From positions 11,053-22,104 of the forward strand of contig NWUY0300054297.1 of assembly GCA_004151065.3 (NCBI GenBank): a stretch of DNA of 11,052 bases, written 5' to 3'. The notes under the pieces were generated by a model. The model saw nothing but the letters and a program-made list of their open reading frames with translations. It was not told the DNA's origin and made no database searches. Made by a program: the position numbers and the translations under genes. Below are positions 1 through 7,427 of this stretch, piece by piece; position 1 is the stretch's first letter, and every line of letters starts with the position of its first letter. The stretch comes from Larix sibirica. Lineage: Eukaryota > Streptophyta > Pinopsida > Pinales > Pinaceae.

Positions 1-464
1 TCTTGCAAGAATTTGATGACAACATCTTCATTAACTTTGTGAAGAGGAACAATTTTAGTCCAGCGTGTGAAATATCATGTAGTTGTGAGAATATAATGAT
101 GTTGTAATGAAGAATTCAGATTTATCTCTCCAATAACATCCAAGCGCCATTGCTCGAATGGTTATGAAATTATCACAGGCCGCAATGGTACTGTTGGTTT
201 TACTTGCCTACCGACACTCTTTTGGCATATGATGCATCTTCAGACATATGCATAAGCGTCTTTAAAAATAGTGGGCCAATAATATCATGCTTTATGGATC
301 TTATAAGCAATGGTATCTCCACAATAATTTCCTCCAGCAGGTCCATCATGCAAATATTTCGTTACCTTTTCTACATCTTCCTTTTCTAAACATTTGAGAA
401 ATACTCCATTGTAAGTTATTTGGAATAGTACTCCATTGATTCTCTGATATGACGTTGATTTAAA
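1..464 (-). pseudogene. Integrase N-terminal part (HHCC zinc finger and start of catalytic core), broken
   Basis: Integrase would insert the element cDNA into host DNA. Reading leftward in one frame, the zinc-binding region shows YLHDGPAGG (His codon near 348-350), then YYWPTIFKDAYAYV and RCIICQ (the two Cys near 222-235). The second His of the usual HHCC set appears as Asn (GGNYC). The start of the catalytic core follows: EQWRLDVIGEI, holding the first catalytic Asp, and YFTRWTKIVPLHKVNEDVV at the window edge. The frame carries stops at V*F, KA*YY, V*RC, S*PF and TT*YF, so no protein can be made. The same frame continues from the RNase H region. The second Asp and the Glu of the D,D,E triad lie outside the window. 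Confidence 0.88.
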
Positions 465-1140
465 TCAGACAACTCCTCTTTGCTTTGAATTCCAATGTTC
501 TAGGGCATACCCATGTTGTAAATAGTACACTAAATCTCGGTACCAAGAATCAAAGGCGGTATAAATGGAACAAATTTCGAGGAAATTCATCTCTGCTTCG
601 TTATCCCATCCATTAGCCTCTTCTATTGGATTTTCAATAATTAGTTTGCACAATAATTGGCCCTTAACGATGGTAGTGAGTTTGAATTCTAAGTCATATT
701 CTTTTAATGCACTAACCCAATTCATGCGTCTTTCTCCCAATTCCTTCTGCTCAAATAATGATATGATGGCTAGGTGAGGTACTATGGCCTTTGTCCTATT
801 TTTTAAAATGTAGGGTCTGAACTGTATTACAGCTTTAAATACTACGTAAGCTTGTTTTTTCACATATGGATAATTCAACTAATCCCCTTGTAATCTAGTG
901 CTCAAAAAATATATTGGATACTCAACACCTTGATCTCCTTTCTGAGTGAGCACTGCTGCAAGAGAATGATCGAACACAGATGTATAAATAATGAAATCCT
1001 TTTCGAAATCAAGACTGCTTAGAGATGGTGCATGATCAATTGCATTTTTTATATTTCGAAAGGCATTTTTTTATACTTCAATCCATTTAAATTGTACTAC
1101 TTTATCATTTATGGTAATGGTTTTACAATCTGAGTGAAAT
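465..1140 (-). pseudogene. Ty3-type RNase H domain and spacer before integrase, broken
   Basis: This is the RNase H fused behind RT, which would degrade the RNA strand of the RNA/DNA hybrid. Motifs in order: FKWIEV near the right end, DFEKDFIIYTSVFDHSLAA, VLTQKGDQG, STRLQGD, LNYPYVKKQAYVVFKAVIQF, RPYILKN, then LGERRMNWVSALKEYDLEF and the VKGQLLCKLI stretch typical of plant Ty3/gypsy pol. A stop (TAG) splits STRLQGD from LNYPY near 879-881. Another stop lies near 1112, and one (TGA) ends the open part at 465. The 413-base open piece therefore begins at a TTG with no true start. The spacer after VKGQ is less conserved and leads straight into the integrase finger. Confidence 0.85.
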
Positions 1141-2044
1141 CTGATACGAATCTGTGAACAAAATTTATTTTTCCCATAAATGATTGCATAGAATTTTTAT
1201 TATGAGGCATGGGATTATGCACATGGCTTGTATTCTTTCAGGGTCAACCGAGATCCCCTTTTTTGAAATGTTGTGCCCCAGTAATCTCCCTCCCAAAATA
1301 CCAAACACACTTTACTTGGGATTAAGGGCGATAACATATTTTCGACATCGGTCAAAAATATGTTTTAAATGGTAAACATAGTCTTCTCTCTTCTTGGACA
1401 ATGGTAAAAATATGTGTGGCTCCAGCATTCATTGGACAAAAGAAATTATTCTATAAGCAAAGGTTCCCCATTTGGTGTGGAAAGTAGTTTTGAGGCAATC
1501 TTCTTCGGCCACAAGTACTTGATTGTATCCTGAAAAAAACGTCTAATAAATAGAACATTTCTGAACCAGAGACGAGTTGTAGTATCTGCTCCATGGGAGG
1601 AACGGGATAATTGTCCTTGTTTGATGCCCTATTCAAATTTTGGAAATCCACACATAGCCTTATCTCTCCATACTTCTTTCGTACTGGCACTAAATTTTCT
1701 ACCCACTTGGAATGTCGGACCTTAAAGATTATCTTAGNAGCCCCTTGTTTGATAGGAATAACATGTTGTATACTTCTAGTATCATATGTTTTTAGGTCAT
1801 CATAAGTCTAAGTGAATACATCCTTATATTGTTGGAACAACTGAATGAACTTATGTCTTTCACCAGGTGAACAACAAGTTCCAAGATTCACATATTTTGG
1901 TTCTTTTTATGTGCCCAAATTTACCATCTCATACTTCATAGAAGAGATGTTGGCTTTAACATTCGTTGGTTTTTTGAATTTATGTTGTAGGTCAAATAGC
2001 TTCTCAAGAGTACGTACCCCTTTTGGAATGGAATTTCCTTTATG
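1141..2044 (-). pseudogene. Reverse transcriptase, missing the YxDD motif and another block
   Basis: RT would copy the element RNA into DNA. From the right: PKGVRTLEKLFD, QHKFKKPTNVKAN, EPKYVNLGTCCS and FIQLFQQYKDVF lead into HVIPIKQGA. Two stops lie in this lead-in, TAA at 1907-1909 and TAG at 1808-1810. The 'n' at 1738 follows, then KIIFKVRHSKWVENLVPV, RLCVDFQNLN, the motif A Asp in YLLDV (codon 1541-1543), GYNQV, FHTKWGTFAY, NAGAT, SKKREDY, DRCRKY, LLGHNISKKGISVDPERI and GKINFVHRF. There is an extra base in an A7/T7 run at 1533-1539, a missing base near 1435, and a jump from NAGATH to SKKRED near 1405-1412. That jump removes the whole YxDD active-site segment. Nothing here could be catalytic. 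Confidence 0.9.
1738..1738. other. Single 'n' inside RT at a sequence discontinuity
   Basis: The base is unresolved. On its right the minus-strand frame reads HVIPIKQGA and on its left KIIFKVRHS, still in the same frame. In this family those two pieces are normally separated by roughly two dozen residues. The 'n' may therefore stand for lost or uncalled sequence and not for one ambiguous base. Confidence 0.8.
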
Positions 2045-2630
2045 TTAATTTCCATCCATATTTTGCAGATTTGATTGATGTTCTATTTCATCAATGATTG
2101 AATATTTAAATGTATCTTCATCTGTTAAAAAATATATAATCGATCGATCATCATCAATTACCATCCAACTTGTCACATTATCAAGGATAGATGGTCTGAA
2201 AATCAATTCAATAGAAAAAATGTCACTAAGAAGAATTAGACGAGAAGCAGTAGTAGCTAATAAGTCAGCTGCATTATTCTTTGATCTAGGAATGGAATTA
2301 ATATTAAAAGCATAAAACCTTGAAATCAGATTCCATACCTCTTCCTGGTACCCTTTTAGGTGTGGAGACAAAGAATGAATAGTATTCCTAATTTGCCTGA
2401 CAATTATTTTTAAATCACCAAAAACTTTCAAATTTTTTACGTTCAACTCAATAGCTTTCATGAGCCCTTGAATCAAAGCCTCATACTCATAAATGTTATT
2501 AGTGCACTCAAATTCTAATATACGGGAGAGAAACATTCTATTTCCCTGAGGATCGATAAGGACACAACCTACCCCTGCTCCCTCCTGTGTTTTGGATCCA
2601 TTAAAATACAAAGTCCAAAAATCAAATCCT
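2045..2630 (-). pseudogene. Second RNase H domain (archaeal-type-like, aRNH), one catalytic residue changed
   Basis: A near-complete second RNase H fold, about 120 residues, is open from 2611 to a TAA at 2045. It reads on from the protease linker (VVVDTNFDKVGFDFWTLYFN). The pattern is TLYFNGSKTQEGAGVG, then LEFECTNNIYEYEALIQGL, VFGDLKIIV, and IPRSKNNAADLLA. These match the four RNase H acidic positions: the first Asp is Asn here (YFNGS, codon 2600-2602), while Glu 42, Asp 66 and Asp 116, counted from 2611, are present. The tail (residues 120-188) is an acidic linker into RT. The frame continues past the stop into RT, so this is part of pol and not a separate gene. Position before RT is unusual for the extra RNase H of plant Ty3 elements. 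Confidence 0.82.
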
Positions 2631-3274
2631 ACCTTATCAAAGTTAGTATCTACAACTACATTAGTAACTAGTTCTACTATGTTACATTCACTATCATCAG
2701 TCCGTAAGAATTGAAGGAGATCGGACTATGTATATGATTCATGATAGGTAGTTTCAGTTTGATAACATCTAGGTTCAGTTTCCAAAAAATAATTTCCCAA
2801 CATAGAATGTGTAAAATTAACTGGTTCGTTTCTTCCTTCCAACTAAGTGGCATTGAACTTCACATGTGGTTCCCTATTCACTTTAATCTGGTTTTGCTTG
2901 TTTTGGTATGCAAACCACAAGTGAGCCAGTTAGTATCAAAATACCCATTCAATTTACTCAACCAATCTCTACTTAGCAACAAACCATAAGCTTCTAGTAT
3001 GTCCACCACAACAATATCAATGAATTGACATACCCTTTGATCAACAACCAACCTAATTAGGACATTCTTCATTTCTTCCACTACTCTGACATATGATATA
3101 TCAAGTTGAATAATCCTGGAGGGAGAAGGGATCGGTTGTCCATTAATCTTTTTGCAAGTCGACAATGGCATGACGTTAGATGAAGCTCCATAATCCACCA
3201 AACAATTGTACACATTATAATTAAAAATTTCATAAGTAAGCAGAAAAGGCAGAGTCTGAGATTTAGAGATTTAG
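2631..3274 (-). pseudogene. Aspartic protease and linker, copy 1
   Basis: The protease would cut the Gag-Pol polyprotein. The active-site turn reads CLVDYGASSNVMPLS, with the Asp codon at 3193-3195. The usual Ser or Thr after Asp is Tyr, which should harm activity. Then follow IIQLD, VRVVEEMKNVLIRL, VCQFIDIVVVD and EAYGLLLSRDWLSKLNGYF, typical of plant Ty3/gypsy proteases. A missing base near 2925 (compare copy 2) moves the linker (VNREPHVKFN, GRNEPVNFTHSMLGNYFLE) to another frame. The linker also has a stop in ATxLEG. An 8-bp tandem duplication at 3259-3274 breaks the join to the upstream gag part. The region reads on into the second RNase H. Confidence 0.88.
3259..3274. repeat. 8-bp tandem duplication (AGATTTAG twice) causing a frameshift
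   Basis: AGATTTAG occurs at 3259-3266 and again at 3267-3274. Copy 2 of the same region (near 4880-4890) lacks the second unit. On the minus strand the extra 8 bases move the frame between the gag-linker GGKSKS and the protease lead TLPFLLTYEIFN. Replication slippage is the simple explanation. Confidence 0.85.
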
Positions 3275-4258
3275 ATTTACCACCAATGTCGGCTTCATTA
3301 ATATCAGTGTCTGGCTCGATGATAACTCGTTGTTTGTCTTTACTAATAGAGTGATTTATTGGCGTGTTGAGATCAAATGCTTCAATTAATATTTTTCTCT
3401 GTTGTGGGAGATTACAAATTTCAAATAAATATATGTTAGCTTTAGTCTTTTTAATATCTTCAATGACATCATACCCCATATTATTGTTTCCTCCAACATT
3501 TCCAACCACAACACTGTTACTTGGTGAAGGGGATGATTCTTTATGATTAGCCAAATACAATCCTTTTGAAACTTCCAAAGGGTCGATATATATATTTTTT
3601 GCCATCTTTTGGGGTGGTTATGTTATAGCAATAGTTTTACTTTGAGCCTTGTGAGCAACATTACTTGTTTTACCATTTGGGATTGATGTATTTTGATCTT
3701 CCAATGGTCCTAGACTTCTCAATGCATAATTATATATTTTTTATATTTCTTCTTCATCTTCCAAATCAGAATTCGGTGCCCAATCCCATAATACAAGTGT
3801 GGTTTCTTCATTTGCTTTCCCAGTTTCATTTGATTGCATTTTTTTGTTTTCATCATCTTCATCTAGGATTTGTTTTTCGAAAAGTTTATTCATCACCAAA
3901 GTCATAGAATTGATCCATTTAGGACAAGTCTTTTCCGAATGGTGTTCCTGATGGAAAGTACATAAGTGATCCATGCCTACTTCATTTAAGTTGAGAACAA
4001 ATGCTTCATTTGTTGAAGGTTTTGGACTTTCTTCTCTTCTTTTATAGAAAGGTTTGAAAGGTTTCTTTGTGGATGAACTTGCTCCTTTCTCCTTTTCCAA
4101 ATCCACAATCTTATCCGATAATTTCCTAACCAATTTAACAACACTTTCCAAATTAGTTGATTGTTCTTCAATAGGTCTTGTTAAAGATTTTTAGAAGCAA
4201 TAGGTTTAGGTTCAGGGTCCACTGCATGCTTAACAATACTATTCATTTATGTTTCTAC
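3275..4258 (-). pseudogene. Gag C-terminal part and pre-protease linker, copy 1
   Basis: This is the nucleocapsid end of gag. From right to left the minus-strand frame gives MNSIVKHAV, KPIASKN, then SVVKLVRKLSDKIVDLEKEK, TKKPFKPFYKRREES, MDHLCTFHQEHHSEKTCPKW, an acidic stretch ending LEDEEEI, NYALRSLGPLEDQ, and MAKNIYIDPLEVSKGLYL, then GYDVIEDIKKTKANIYLFEI. A C-x2-H-x3-H-x4-C set (3924-3962) looks like a zinc knuckle with His in place of the second Cys. Breaks: TAA at 4247-4249 just before MNSIV, a loss of about 10 bases near 4187 that shifts frame, and a stop (TAA) at 3741 beside a deletion relative to copy 2. A basic patch (KKPFKPFYKRR) before the knuckle suits RNA binding. The right edge ends abruptly at the 'n'. 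Confidence 0.85.
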
Positions 4259-4259
4259 N
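4259..4259. other. Single 'n' at the junction of the two repeat units
   Basis: On the right of the 'n' the sequence starts in the DTNFD codons that lead into the second RNase H. On its left it stops inside gag just after the MNSIVKHA codons. Normal element order is therefore broken exactly at the unresolved base. The pattern fits two contigs joined by a placeholder. Confidence 0.85.
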
Positions 4260-4882
4260 TATCAAAGTTAGTATCTACAACTACATTAGTAACTAATTCT
4301 ACTATGTTACAATCAATATTGTCATCCCGTGAGAATTGAAGGAAATCGGACTGTGGGTCTGATTCATGACAGGTAGTTTCCATTTGGTAACATCCAGGTT
4401 CAATTTCCAAGAAATAATTTCCCAACACTGAATGTGCAAAACCAACAGGTTCGTTTCTTCCTTCCAATTCAATAACATTCAACTTCATATGTGGTTCTTT
4501 GTTTACCTTAATCTGATTTTTCTTATTTTGGTATGGTAACCATAAGTGAGACCAGTCAGTAGCTAAATACCCATTCAGTTTACTTGACCAATCACTACTT
4601 AGTAACAATCCATAAGATTCAGGTATGTCTACCACAACAATGTCAACAAATTGACAAACTTTTTGACCAGCAGCCAACCTGATTAAGACATTCTTCATTT
4701 CTCCCACTACTCTAACATCATATCTATCAATATGAATAATCCTAGAGGGAGAAAGCATGGGCTATCCATTAATAGTTTTACAAACAAAAAGTGGCATAAC
4801 GCTAGATGATGCTCCAGAATCCACCAAACAATTATGTACATTATAATTGAAAATTTCAAAAGTAAGCAAAAAAGGTGGAGTC
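4260..4882 (-). pseudogene. Aspartic protease and linker, copy 2
   Basis: This is the same protease as copy 1, with a more normal active site: CLVDSGASSSVMP, Asp codon at 4819-4821. Then come SRIIHIDRYDVRVVGEMK, VCQFVDIVVVDIPESYG, LLLSSDWSSKLNGYLATDW, LWLPYQNKKNQIKVNKEPHM, GRNEPVGFAHSVLGNYFLE and NIVELVTNVVVDTNFD, where the 'n' cuts it. From 4758 to 4260 the frame is open. A TAG at 4762-4764 (NG*PM) separates it from the active-site Asp. A missing base near 4885 shifts it against the upstream linker (GGKSKF). It is better preserved than copy 1 and is useful as the local reference for it. Confidence 0.9.
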
Positions 4883-5894
4883 TAAATTTAGATTTACCAC
4901 CAATTCTAGCTTCATTGATCTTTGTGTCTGGATCCACAATAACTTGTTGTTTGTCCTTATTAGCAGAGTGATTTGTTTGTGATTTGAGGTCAAATGCTTC
5001 CATTAATCTCTTTCTTTGTTGCAGAAGATTACAAATTTCAAACAAAGATTTCTTGGCTTTTGTCTTTTTTATATCTTCTATCACATCATATCCCATATTA
5101 TGGCTTCCTCCAACATTTCCAACTACCACAACGTTACTCTATGAAGGGGTTGACTCTTTATGATTAGCAGAAGATAATATTTTCAAGGCTTCTGTAGGGT
5201 TGAGAGGTCTCTTTTATGCTGCCTTTTGAAGTGGGTGTGTTTTAGAAATTGCTTTACTTTGAGCCTTGTGAATAACATTATTTGTTTTACTTCACGGAAC
5301 TGATTTATCTTGATCTTCCACGAGACCTTGAATTATCAATGCATAACTAATAGGGGAAACATGTACAATGTGTATTTCTGCTACCTCTTCATCATCTTGC
5401 AAGTCTAGATTCGGTGCAAAGTTCCATAATACAAGCGTCGTTTCTTCAGTTACTTCCCATGTTTCATTTAATTGTGCTTTTTCATTTTCCTCCTCTTCAT
5501 CCAGGCTTTTTTTGTCCAAGAGTTGGTTCATCACCAAAGTCATAGAATTAATCCATTGAGGACAAGTTTTCTCTGAATGGTGTTCTTTATGGAATGCGCA
5601 GAAATGCTCCATGCCTACTACATTTAGATTGAGGACAGAGGCTTCATTTATTGTAGGCTTTGGAGTTTATTCTTTTCTTTTATAAAAAGTTTTGAATGGC
5701 TTCTTTGTGGAAGAAATTGCTCCTTTCTCCTTTTCCAAACCCACAATCTTATTGGAAATTTTTTGAACCAACTTAACAACGCTCTCTAAATCGGTGGATT
5801 GTTCCTCAGCAGGTCTTGTCAACAATATAGGTTTCTTAGAAGATATAGGCTTGGGTTCATTTTCTATAGCATGCTTAACTATACTATTCATTTA
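4883..5894 (-). pseudogene. Gag C-terminal part and pre-protease linker, copy 2
   Basis: From the right: MNSIVKHAIENEPKPISSKK, RPAEEQSTDLESVVKLVQKI, EKEKGAISSTKKPFKTFYKR, a stop, then MEHFCAFHKEHHSEKTCPQW and INSMTLVMNQLLDKKSLDEE. An acidic part follows (LQDDEEVAEIHIVHVSPISY), then ALIIQGLVEDQDKSVP, a TGA at 5292, and GYDVIEDIKKTKAKKSLFEI leading to the protease. The C-x2-H-x3-H-x4-C set is at 5562-5600. TAA at 5892-5894 sits at the same place as TAA 4247-4249 in copy 1. The stretch around EIHIVHVSPISY is absent from copy 1, which gives the size difference there. Its open pieces are longer than those of copy 1. Confidence 0.87.
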
Positions 5895-6475
5895 TGTCTC
5901 AACCTTCTTAGACTCTTCAAATTTTTTTGTTAAAGTGTTTTTGCAAGAATGCTTAACAAACATGGCTAAAGATGGATGAAGTGTTGTAGTATAATATTCG
6001 ACTAAAGATTCTTCAACAAGTTTAGAAGTGGCACTGAACTTATTCAAAACAATAGTAAATCTCTCATTAAAATCCTATACTTTTTCTCTCTTATCCATCT
6101 TGAGAGATTGTAATTATTTCATGAGAGATGCTAGTGTTCTTTTCTCACCAAATTTACTGAGAAAAACCTTTTTAAAATTGTCCCTATCAGTTACAGATCC
6201 AGCATGTAGACTAAAGCACCATGATGAAGCATTAGGATCAAAGGTGTAAGGGAACAAGTGGCATACCACATCTTCATGTTCCACATTTAGAAGATTTAAG
6301 GCCAGATAGAAACTTTTCAAATGATCATCCACATTGATGCCCTTACCATGATCAAATTTGGGTAAAACCCACTCCAAATATTTGGGTAAATCATGAAGAG
6401 GAGTAAGTAAGTTTAAAGGGCCTCTAGCCCTCCAAGACGGTTGTTGATTTACGTTATGAGATATATGGCCAATGA
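5895..6475 (-). pseudogene. Gag core (retrotransposon gag domain), N-terminus missing
   Basis: This is the capsid-like region that would build the particle. Minus-strand reading: QQPSWRARGPLNLLTPLHDL, LEWVLPKFDHGKGINVDDHL, KSFYLALNLLNVEHEDVVCH, LFPYTFDPNASSWCFSLHAG and FKKVFLSKFGEKRTLASLMK, then a TAA at 6114-6116. After it come LQSLKMDKREKV, TAG at 6075-6077, DFNERFTIVLNKF, YYTTTLHPSLAMFVKHSC and TKKFEESKKVET. The pattern PKFD..G..VDDHL...F and W.F.L..GS matches plant Ty3/gypsy gag. The part before QQPSW is short: the frame meets a stop near 6497, and no leader, primer-binding site or LTR of this element is seen. Gag is probably truncated by the junction with element B. Confidence 0.88.
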
Positions 6476-6644
6476 GTGGGGTTTTTGGCTCACTTCTACT
6501 TTAACCAAGTTTCACGTCACACTCGACAAACACCAATAAATCCCAAGATACAAGACCAAAAGGGTTTTGGCCCTTTCGGCAACACTTTTGAAGCAGATGA
6601 GGTCTCACCCGGAGTGCCTATGGGAACTGCAAGAACTGGTTTTC
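6476..6644. other. Junction stretch between element A gag and the candidate LTR
   Basis: No recognisable coding. It holds a short inverted repeat, CCAAAAGGGTTTTGG, near 6557-6571. A minus-strand open frame of 78 codons (6517-6753) crosses the candidate LTR edge and has no motif that I know. It may be element leader, host DNA or the remains of a third insertion. Confidence 0.4.
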
Positions 6645-6716
6645 TGTATCGAGGAAGGGGAATAGATTGACATACATAAATTTCAACAAAAATCCCATAA
6701 CTTTGACCTATCAGAT

Positions 6717-6743
6717 CTGCGACAAGCTTTATACTTCGACAAA
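6717..6743. repeat. CGACA-rich motif, copy at the LTR left side
   Basis: Counterpart of 10611-10641, with CTGCGACAA at 6717-6725, GCTTT at 6726-6730 and ACTTCGACAAA at 6733-6743. It supports a family link between the LTR side and the right part of element B. Confidence 0.6.
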
Positions 6744-6891
6744 TACCATGCATTCAACAGTGCCTTAAGATATTTCACATAACTCACATTCATTCATTTC
6801 TTCATTATAAGCACTCTCATTCATTGACTTAAGCACCATAAACATAAACATAAAACATCATATCAAATTACATTTGACACCATGATTTTAA

Positions 6892-6920
6892 CGTGGAAAC
6901 CCAAGGTGGGAAAAACCACG
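6892..6920. other. Two-step hairpin in the R/U5 part of the LTR
   Basis: CGTGG (6892-6896) pairs with CCACG (6916-6920), and CCCA (6900-6903) pairs with TGGG (6907-6910) around an AGG loop, with A-rich bulges between the stems. From memory, similar GTGG...CCAC segments recur in plant LTRs after the transcription start. A role in RNA processing or dimerisation is only a guess. Confidence 0.6.
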
Positions 6921-7175
6921 GAAGCACTTCTTTCATTCATGAGTCACAACAAAAAATAAGCACTTCATGTTTACAATGACTTACAAACTTCTCTTCTTCT
7001 ATTACAATGGATCTACGCACACAGCTTCTAGATCATGCAACTCTTCTTCTTACATCACCCAAAAAAAATTATATACCAAAAACATAAGCAACTCTCAGAA
7101 TATAGACATGGACCAACAAATTATCGAACAACCTATTATTTCACTAATAGTCCCCAAAATTTCCAACCTATTACA

Positions 7176-7183
7176 TATTTATA
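7176..7183 (-). promoter_or_regulatory. TATA box of the LTR
   Basis: TATAAATA on the minus strand within CCCTATAAATATGT, about 230 bases inside the LTR start. This is a usual place for the U3/R border of plant LTRs. Transcription would run leftward, toward element A. Confidence 0.6.
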
Positions 7184-7415
7184 GGGCACACATATCCTTC
7201 TCGCTCCCACTACACCACTAACTAACTACTTGACTCATTAATGCAAGTGGACAGAACCCTAACTAAATTTACTTAACCCCTCCCTTTGACATATTCAAGA
7301 TGGCCATCTTCTTGGTTTCTCGGTCGCTTTGTCGGAGTTGACCACTTTGTTGTAGTTCTGTCCTCACCAAAATTGCTTTACCAAAAATGGTACCCAAGAC
7401 TTCTTAGGCCCAACA

Positions 7416-7427
7416 GCCCCCCAAAAC
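7416..7427 (-). other. Polypurine-like tract before the LTR
   Basis: Minus strand GTTTTGGGGGGC lies directly before TGTTGGGCC and directly after the TGA (7428-7430) that ends the decayed ORF. It matches the place where plus-strand DNA synthesis of an LTR element is primed. The G6 run is clear; the T4 part is not purine, so the primer would be short. Confidence 0.62.

Larger units (their letters stand above)
2635..4258 (-). repeat. Direct duplication, unit 1 (gag C-terminal part to start of second RNase H)
   Basis: This block matches 4260 to about 5903 along its whole length, in the same orientation. Both begin with TATCAAAGTTAGTATCTAC. By eye the first 125 aligned bases show about 16 mismatches. 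Small indels differ between units: 8 bp at 3259, about 20 bp near 3740 and about 10 bp near 4187. It stays continuous on its left with RNase H and RT. Confidence 0.92.
4260..5903 (-). repeat. Direct duplication, unit 2 (gag C-terminal part to start of second RNase H)
   Basis: This is the counterpart of 2635-4258. It stays continuous on its right with the gag core (5895-6475) and stops on its left at the 'n' where the second RNase H should begin. It therefore carries no RNase H, RT or integrase of its own in this window. Confidence 0.92.
1..6490 (-). mobile_element. Element A: decayed Ty3/gypsy (Tat-like) LTR retrotransposon body, no LTR seen
   Basis: On the minus strand the order is gag, protease, second RNase H, RT, RNase H, integrase, which is the Ty3/gypsy order (integrase last). 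The integrase is cut by the window's left edge, and the gag conserved region begins near 6475. No chromodomain can be judged because the integrase C-terminus is outside the window. An extra RNase H domain with plant Tat-type motifs (GSKTQEGAG, YEYEALIQGL, VFGD) suggests the Tat side of the family. The frame is interrupted by many stops, several frameshifts, two 'n' bases and at least two missing blocks inside RT. A 1.62-kb gag/protease block is duplicated inside it. Lineage placement is from memory of the family and was not computed. Confidence 0.88.
6645..7415 (-). repeat. Candidate 3' LTR of element B
   Basis: The right edge (minus-strand start) is well supported: TGTTGGGCC at 7415-7407 directly follows a purine tract. 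Inside it, TATAAATA (7183-7176) sits where the LTR promoter belongs, followed by A/T-rich sequence and a hairpin of a kind I recall from the downstream part of many plant LTRs. The left edge is uncertain. A minus-strand CA end at 6645 (TCGATACA) is one choice, and another CA lies near 6754. With only one LTR in view, the edges cannot be set by comparison. The stretch has no protein motif, and the short open frames in it look like chance. Confidence 0.68.

Noticed and set aside
204-389. 61-codon plus-strand open frame
   Set aside because: Antisense to the integrase zinc finger, whose motifs read clearly on the minus strand.
3665-3907. 80-codon plus-strand open frame rich in Phe/Leu, membrane-like
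   Set aside because: Antisense to the acidic gag C-terminal part, which explains its hydrophobic composition.
6517-6753. 78-codon minus-strand open frame starting at an ATG
   Set aside because: Lies across the candidate LTR edge, has no known motif and no link in frame with gag. Kept only as a remark.
6754-6768. LTR end followed by a TGGTAT primer-binding site for initiator tRNA-Met
   Set aside because: Only the first six bases after the CA fit, and the rest does not match. The purine tract marks this as a 3' LTR, which needs no primer site.
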